Origin: Paenibacillus thermotolerans | GTDB taxonomy: Bacteria; Bacillota; Bacilli; Paenibacillales; YIM-B00363 | Reading direction: 5' to 3' | Length of the DNA: 64,000 nucleotides | NCBI RefSeq assembly: GCF_028745515.1 | Contig: NZ_JAQZSG010000002.1 | Span: 62,001 to 126,000, forward strand | The notes under the pieces: model-generated | Database searches by the model: none | Told to the model about the DNA's origin: nothing | What the model saw: only the letters and a program-made list of their open reading frames with translations | Translations under genes and position numbers: made by a program | Shown here: piece by piece, positions 60,412 to 64,000 of the stretch | Numbering within the stretch: the first letter of the stretch is position 1 | Layout: every line of letters begins with the position of its first letter

Positions 60412-60472
60412 CAAAAAAAGGCTGTCCCCAAAGTCATCGCAGTTGACTTTTAGGGGCAACCCTTTTTTCACG
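60412..60472 (+). terminator. Intrinsic terminator after sulfite-oxidase-like gene
   Basis: Imperfect long hairpin GGCTGTCCCCAAAGTCA / TGACTTTTAGGGGCAACC followed by TTTTTT. The 60280-60411 stretch before it holds no recognisable feature. Confidence 0.7.
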
Positions 60473-60507
60473 TCCTTGAAGTACTACTCCTCGCTAACCC
60501 TGCGGCA

Positions 60508-60692
60508 CTAACGGACGCCACAGACGTTATTTCGCCGTTTTTGCCCACCGTCAAACGCTAACGGACACCGCGGACGCTAATCCCCGATTTTTGGCGCCGA
60601 AACTCGCTTTTTCGGGGGAATAACTGCGGTGGTGTCCGTTACAACTGTAAAAGCCGTTCAAAACGCCGAATAACTGCATCTCTGTCCGTTAC
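60508..60692. repeat. Composite inverted-repeat element, family B, copy 2
   Basis: Units at 60508 and 60558 (CTAACGGACRCC...GACGYTA) and inverted units at 60619 and 60669 (AATAACTGC...TGTCCGTTA), spaced 50, 61 and 50 nt exactly as at 29736. Shared flanking and central text (CTCGCTAACC, GATTTTTGGCGC, AAAACGCCG) shows common descent. It lies between convergent genes. Confidence 0.85.
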
Positions 60693-60770
60693 GTTAGAAA
60701 GAACTGCCAGCCATCATAATTCGATAGGGTCCGATGCCCGAAATTTTGAGACAGCCCTTTTCCGCATCCT

Positions 60771-61781
60771 CTACCATTGCCCGTTTAGCGACTGCACGAA
60801 CAAGCTGACGGCGGCGACCGCAAACCATACGAATAACCCGAACAAGATCGGGCGAACCCCTGTCTTCAGCATCTTCCTGAAGTCCGCGCTTAATCCGATT
60901 CCAGTCAACGCCATAACGATCATGAACTTGCCCGCCGTTCCGGCCAAGGCGACGAACCGGTCCCCGAACAAACCGAGCGTATTGAGCAAGGAAGCGCACA
61001 AAAACCAAAGGATGAACCATGGAAACACTTTGGCCAAGCTGTAAGAATCGGAGGGGCCGCCGTTTTCGGGCTTGTTGCGCTTCATTCTTACGACGTAAAG
61101 CGCAAGAAACAGTGTAATCGGAATAATAAAGGTGGTGCGGACAAGCTTAACAATTGTTGCATAATCGCCGGCGGCCGGACTATATAAATAGCCCGCGGCA
61201 ACGACGGAAGACGTATCGTTGATCGCCGATCCGGCCCAAAGGCCGAAGCCCGTATCGGACAGGCCGAGTTGACGGCCCAGGTAAGGAAATAGAACGACCG
61301 CAGCCACATTGAACAAAAAGATGGTCGAAACCGCATACGCAATCTCTTCTTCTTTCGCTTCTATGACCGGCGACGTGGCCGCGATGGCCGATCCGCCGCA
61401 AATGCCGGTGCCTACGCCGATTAATACTTGCAGGCGCGCCGGGATGTTCAGCAGCCTGCCGAATCCAAAAGCCGCGAGCAATGAAGCAAGCAGGCTGGAA
61501 AGCAGTACGGCTAACGATTCTCTGCCGGTTTCCCACACAGTGGACAAGCTTAATCCGCAGCCGACCGCGATAATGGCCCATTGCAATACTTTTTTGGAGC
61601 TGAATTGAACGCCGTGAACGGATGCTTTCGGCTTGCCGACGGTATTGTTTATCAGAATGCCGAGAAGAAGGCCGAACAGCGGGGCTCCGACGATCGGCGC
61701 CATAGAGCCGAGCCAAGCGGACAGAAGGGAAACGATCAGAACAAGAGCGAGACCCGGTCCGTATTTTACGATTAGCGCCAT
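60771..61781 (-). CDS. YeiH-family putative sulfate/sulfite exporter
   Basis: A 336-residue membrane protein with about ten helices. GICGGSAIAATSPVIEAKEEEIAYAVSTIFLFN and GLWAGSAINDTSSVVAAGY are diagnostic of the YeiH/UPF0324 family. Function is poorly defined; members are often near cysteine or sulfite genes. Convergent with a sulfite-oxidase-like gene, which supports a sulfur oxyanion link. AGGGGGT precedes the ATG. Confidence 0.9.
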   Translation of the reverse strand: MALIVKYGPGLALVLIVSLLSAWLGSMAPIVGAPLFGLLLGILINNTVGKPKASVHGVQFSSKKVLQWAIIAVGCGLSLSTVWETGRESLAVLLSSLLASLLAAFGFGRLLNIPARLQVLIGVGTGICGGSAIAATSPVIEAKEEEIAYAVSTIFLFNVAAVVLFPYLGRQLGLSDTGFGLWAGSAINDTSSVVAAGYLYSPAAGDYATIVKLVRTTFIIPITLFLALYVVRMKRNKPENGGPSDSYSLAKVFPWFILWFLCASLLNTLGLFGDRFVALAGTAGKFMIVMALTGIGLSADFRKMLKTGVRPILFGLFVWFAVAAVSLFVQSLNGQW

Positions 61782-61828
61782 TTCGATTACCCCCTGCCTG
61801 TTATTCCTACGATGATGACTCAGGTTTT

Positions 61829-61857
61829 ATCGTAAGATATGAAGGGGGATAACTCAA
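61829..61857 (-). promoter_or_regulatory. Promoter of YeiH gene
   Basis: TTGAGT (61857-61852), 17 nt, TACGAT (61834-61829) on the minus strand. Confidence 0.5.
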
Positions 61858-61886
61858 ATTGAAAATAGTCATGATGTCTATCATTA

Positions 61887-62162
61887 TTATTTATAAATAG
61901 AACGGATTGAGGCGTAGCCAAGAGCGGCGGCAATGCCGATCCCTAATATCCAATAGCTTCCTGCGGCTTTGGCAAGCCATCCGGAAGAGGCGATGACGGC
62001 TACCGGAATAAGCTTATGGAGGACGGAGGCGGATGAGGAATGGTCACCGTGAGACAATGCGCTGATGAGCTGGCCGCCTTCCATGAGGTCCGCTCCGCAG
62101 CGGCCGCAAATGTAGCTGTCCTTCGGAGAAACATGCTTGCAATGCGGGCACGCCCGATCCAT
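61887..62162 (-). CDS. Zinc-ribbon membrane protein
   Basis: A 91-residue protein. An N-terminal zinc ribbon CPHC...CGRC (four cysteines) is followed by a Ser/His linker and two hydrophobic segments. Function unknown; such small zinc-ribbon membrane proteins are common. The ATG has AGGTCAGGTGATT upstream and its own promoter. Confidence 0.8.
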   Translation of the reverse strand: MDRACPHCKHVSPKDSYICGRCGADLMEGGQLISALSHGDHSSSASVLHKLIPVAVIASSGWLAKAAGSYWILGIGIAAALGYASIRSIYK

Positions 62163-62203
62163 AAATCAATCACCTGACCTCTACGCAACTGTTATTACAA
62201 GTA

Positions 62204-62233
62204 ATTTTATCGGAATAATAGTATATGTGTCAA
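62204..62233 (-). promoter_or_regulatory. Promoter of zinc-ribbon gene
   Basis: TTGACA (62233-62228), 18 nt, TAAAAT (62209-62204) on the minus strand. The remaining divergent region to 62400 shows nothing else. Confidence 0.6.
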
Positions 62234-62421
62234 TCCGGTATGTAATAAGGGAGACGCATACGAGGAAATAAAGTGAGCGCGGTTTTATTTTATGTAGTGG
62301 ACTTCAATTCCGTACATCCCGGAGCGCCAATTCCGCCCCCATAATGGCAGTAAATTGCGGAAATCCCAAGCCTATTCCATCGAGATTCGGATTATTCGGC
62401 TTTTTTGCATCAAAATTAACG

Positions 62422-62431
62422 TTTACGTAAA
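62422..62431. promoter_or_regulatory. TTTACGTAAA palindrome upstream of MerR gene
   Basis: A perfect 10-bp palindrome, 57 nt before the MerR start. MerR proteins of this type often bind TTTACGTAAA-like dyads within promoters, so autoregulation is likely. Confidence 0.5.
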
Positions 62432-62487
62432 GGTTTAATATGTGTTATTTTTGTTCCTATAGTTTTTTTGACGGAGGAGCGAGGGGG

Positions 62488-62916
62488 ATGAACACGTATA
62501 AGATCGAGGAAGTGGCCAAAAAATGCGGTTTGACGAAGCGGACGATTCGATACTATGAGGAAATCGGGCTGCTGTTCTCTCCCGACAGGAGCGAGGGCGG
62601 GTTCCGTTTATATTCGGATAAGCATATAGAGCGTCTCAATCAAATCATTAATGCGCGCGATGTGCTCGGCGTTTCGCTGCAGGAGCTCCAGGAATTTATT
62701 TCGATCAGCGAGCAATTCGCAAACCAGCGCAAAGCCGTCAGTCAGATCGATGATCGGCAGGAAAAGCTGAAAATAATCGGGGAGCTTGAGCAAACGGTTG
62801 TGAAACAGCTGCAAGCCGTCGATCAGAAGCTTGATAAATTAAACGAAATCCGTAAACAAATCGGCGGGCTCTACGACAAAATTCAAGAAGCCAAAGCTAA
62901 ATATAATCAGGAGTGA
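62488..62916 (+). CDS. MerR-family regulator of adjacent MFS transporter
   Basis: A 142-residue MerR protein: YKIEEVAKKCGLTKRTIRYYEEIGLL, a second helix pair and a long coiled-coil tail without cysteine metal ligands. ATG 62488 is preferred (GGAGGAGCGAGG upstream); the longer frame lacks a ribosome site. It ends 6 nt before the MFS gene, so it senses that pump's substrate or a related stress. Confidence 0.88.
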   Translation: MNTYKIEEVAKKCGLTKRTIRYYEEIGLLFSPDRSEGGFRLYSDKHIERLNQIINARDVLGVSLQELQEFISISEQFANQRKAVSQIDDRQEKLKIIGELEQTVVKQLQAVDQKLDKLNEIRKQIGGLYDKIQEAKAKYNQE

Positions 62917-62922
62917 GCAGAG

Positions 62923-64000
62923 ATGGACAATGTTTCGCAATCCGCAATTATGCAGGAAAAGACAAGTATTTTGAGCCAATCGCGGGCCGTCTGGGCCGTG
63001 TTTTTCGCATGTATCATCGCGTTCATGGGCATCGGCTTGGTGGATCCCATTTTGCCGGCCATCGCCGAAAAGATGAATGCGACGCCGAGCGAAGTGAGCT
63101 TGCTGTTTACTAGCTATAACGCGGTTATGGCGGTGGCGATGCTGATTACCGGGCTCATTTCTTCGCGGCTCGGGATTAAGGCGACGCTGCTTTCCGGGAT
63201 CGTCATTATTGCCGTGTTTTCGGCGCTAGGCGGCCTGTCGAACAATATTTGGACGCTGATCGGACTGCGCGGCGGCTGGGGCCTCGGCAATTCGCTGTTC
63301 GTCGCCACGGCGTTGTCCGCCATCGTAATGCTGTCCAGCAGCGGCGTAACGAAGGCCATTATCTTATATGAGGCGGCCATCGGACTCGGCATTTCGGTCG
63401 GCCCGTTGATCGGCGGGGAGCTGGGCGCTATATCCTGGAGGGGCCCTTTCCTCGGAGTAGCCGGCTTAATGCTAGTAGCCTTTATCGCGCTTTCCATTAT
63501 GATGCCCAAGGAAAAGGAAAGTAAGGCGCCTAAAGTCAGAACGTCCTTGAAGGATCCGTTTCTGGCGCTGAAAAATCACCGTTCGCTGGTTGTATTGGGA
63601 TTGACGGCCTGCCTTTACAATTTCGGCTTTTTTACGCTGATGGCATACGCGCCTTTCGTCATGGGCCTCGATGAGCACGGTCTCGGGTACGTATTCCTCG
63701 GTTGGGGCGTGCTGCTGGCCATCACCTCCGTATTCATGGCTCCCAAGCTGCAGGAACGATTCGGAACGGTAAAGTCCATGTCCGTCATGCTGGCATTGTT
63801 CGGCCTCGTGCTGCTTGCCATGGGCATCTGGACGAATACGCAATGGGTCATCATTGCGGCGGTCATTGCGGCCGGCGCGCTGCTTGGAAATAACAACACT
63901 TTGATTACTACCGCCGTTATGAATGCGGCCCCGATCGAGCGGTCCACAGCTTCTGCGGCATATAGCTTCCTAAGATTTCTCGGCGCCGCCGTCGCGCCTT
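62923..64000 (+). CDS. MFS drug:proton antiporter (DHA1 type), 3' end cut by window
   Basis: The first 359 codons of an MFS transporter. AVWAVFFACIIAFMGIGLVDPILPAIAEKM is helix 1 with the family's LVDPILPAI, and SRLGIKATLLSG is motif A. About ten helices are visible before the edge. AGGAG lies 9 nt upstream of the ATG. Coupled to the MerR gene. The missing part should be roughly 40-60 residues. Confidence 0.9.
   Translation, partial: MDNVSQSAIMQEKTSILSQSRAVWAVFFACIIAFMGIGLVDPILPAIAEKMNATPSEVSLLFTSYNAVMAVAMLITGLISSRLGIKATLLSGIVIIAVFSALGGLSNNIWTLIGLRGGWGLGNSLFVATALSAIVMLSSSGVTKAIILYEAAIGLGISVGPLIGGELGAISWRGPFLGVAGLMLVAFIALSIMMPKEKESKAPKVRTSLKDPFLALKNHRSLVVLGLTACLYNFGFFTLMAYAPFVMGLDEHGLGYVFLGWGVLLAITSVFMAPKLQERFGTVKSMSVMLALFGLVLLAMGIWTNTQWVIIAAVIAAGALLGNNNTLITTAVMNAAPIERSTASAAYSFLRFLGAAVAP

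Overview
The window looks like chromosomal DNA of a Paenibacillus/Cohnella-type member of the Firmicutes. The grounds are strong AGGAGG-type ribosome sites, frequent GTG/TTG starts, sigma-A promoters, U-tailed intrinsic terminators, lipoprotein signal peptides, and many carbohydrate ABC importers that lack their own ATPase. No rRNA, tRNA, CRISPR array, insertion sequence or phage gene was seen. This is a reading of raw sequence; family names come from recognised motifs, not database searches.

Layout. 1-7 kb: edge fragment of an acyltransferase-like gene, a cyclic-nucleotide-binding/CPBP protease fusion, an ArsR-AHSA1-DUF1059 operon, a TfoX-like gene, a frameshifted SRPBCC gene, and an MBOAT/DHHW polysaccharide-acylation pair. 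7.1-28 kb: one large same-strand glycan-utilisation locus: LacI regulator, two solute-binding proteins (one a 982-residue membrane-tethered fusion), two permease pairs, an NHL-propeller/Yip1-like membrane protein, a DUF5696 protein, two GH144-type proteins, a GH35 and a GH3 enzyme. The enzyme set points to beta-1,2-glucan or a similar beta-glucan. 28-38 kb: TetR/CPBP pair, WrbA, cystine-type amino-acid importer, MarR/DHA2 efflux pair, CMD protein, MerR, TerC, thioesterase and a possible spore-surface protein. 38-52 kb: two paralogous alpha-glucoside import clusters (LacI; binding protein; two permeases; GH13 or a debranching-type enzyme), separated by a small membrane protein and a MATE exporter. 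The second cluster keeps only a 108-nt scrap of its GH13 gene. 52-59 kb: SMR exporter, then a minus-strand operon (two permeases, binding protein, CehA/McbA-type PHP hydrolase, HAD phosphatase) divergent from a GbsR-type regulator. 59-64 kb: decayed binding-protein fragment, soluble sulfite-oxidase-like enzyme, YeiH transporter, zinc-ribbon membrane protein, and a MerR/MFS pair running off the right edge.

Themes. Five sugar importers have permeases but no ATPase, so they probably share one MsmX-type ATPase encoded elsewhere. Four intergenic regions carry composite inverted-repeat elements of two families. Each has two direct and two inverted ~24-nt units, and unit spacing is identical between the two copies of each family (0/52/114/166 for family A, 0/50/111/161 for family B) although the sequence between units has diverged. 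Two regulator genes (ArsR at 2797, MerR at 35692) start where transcription should begin and look leaderless.
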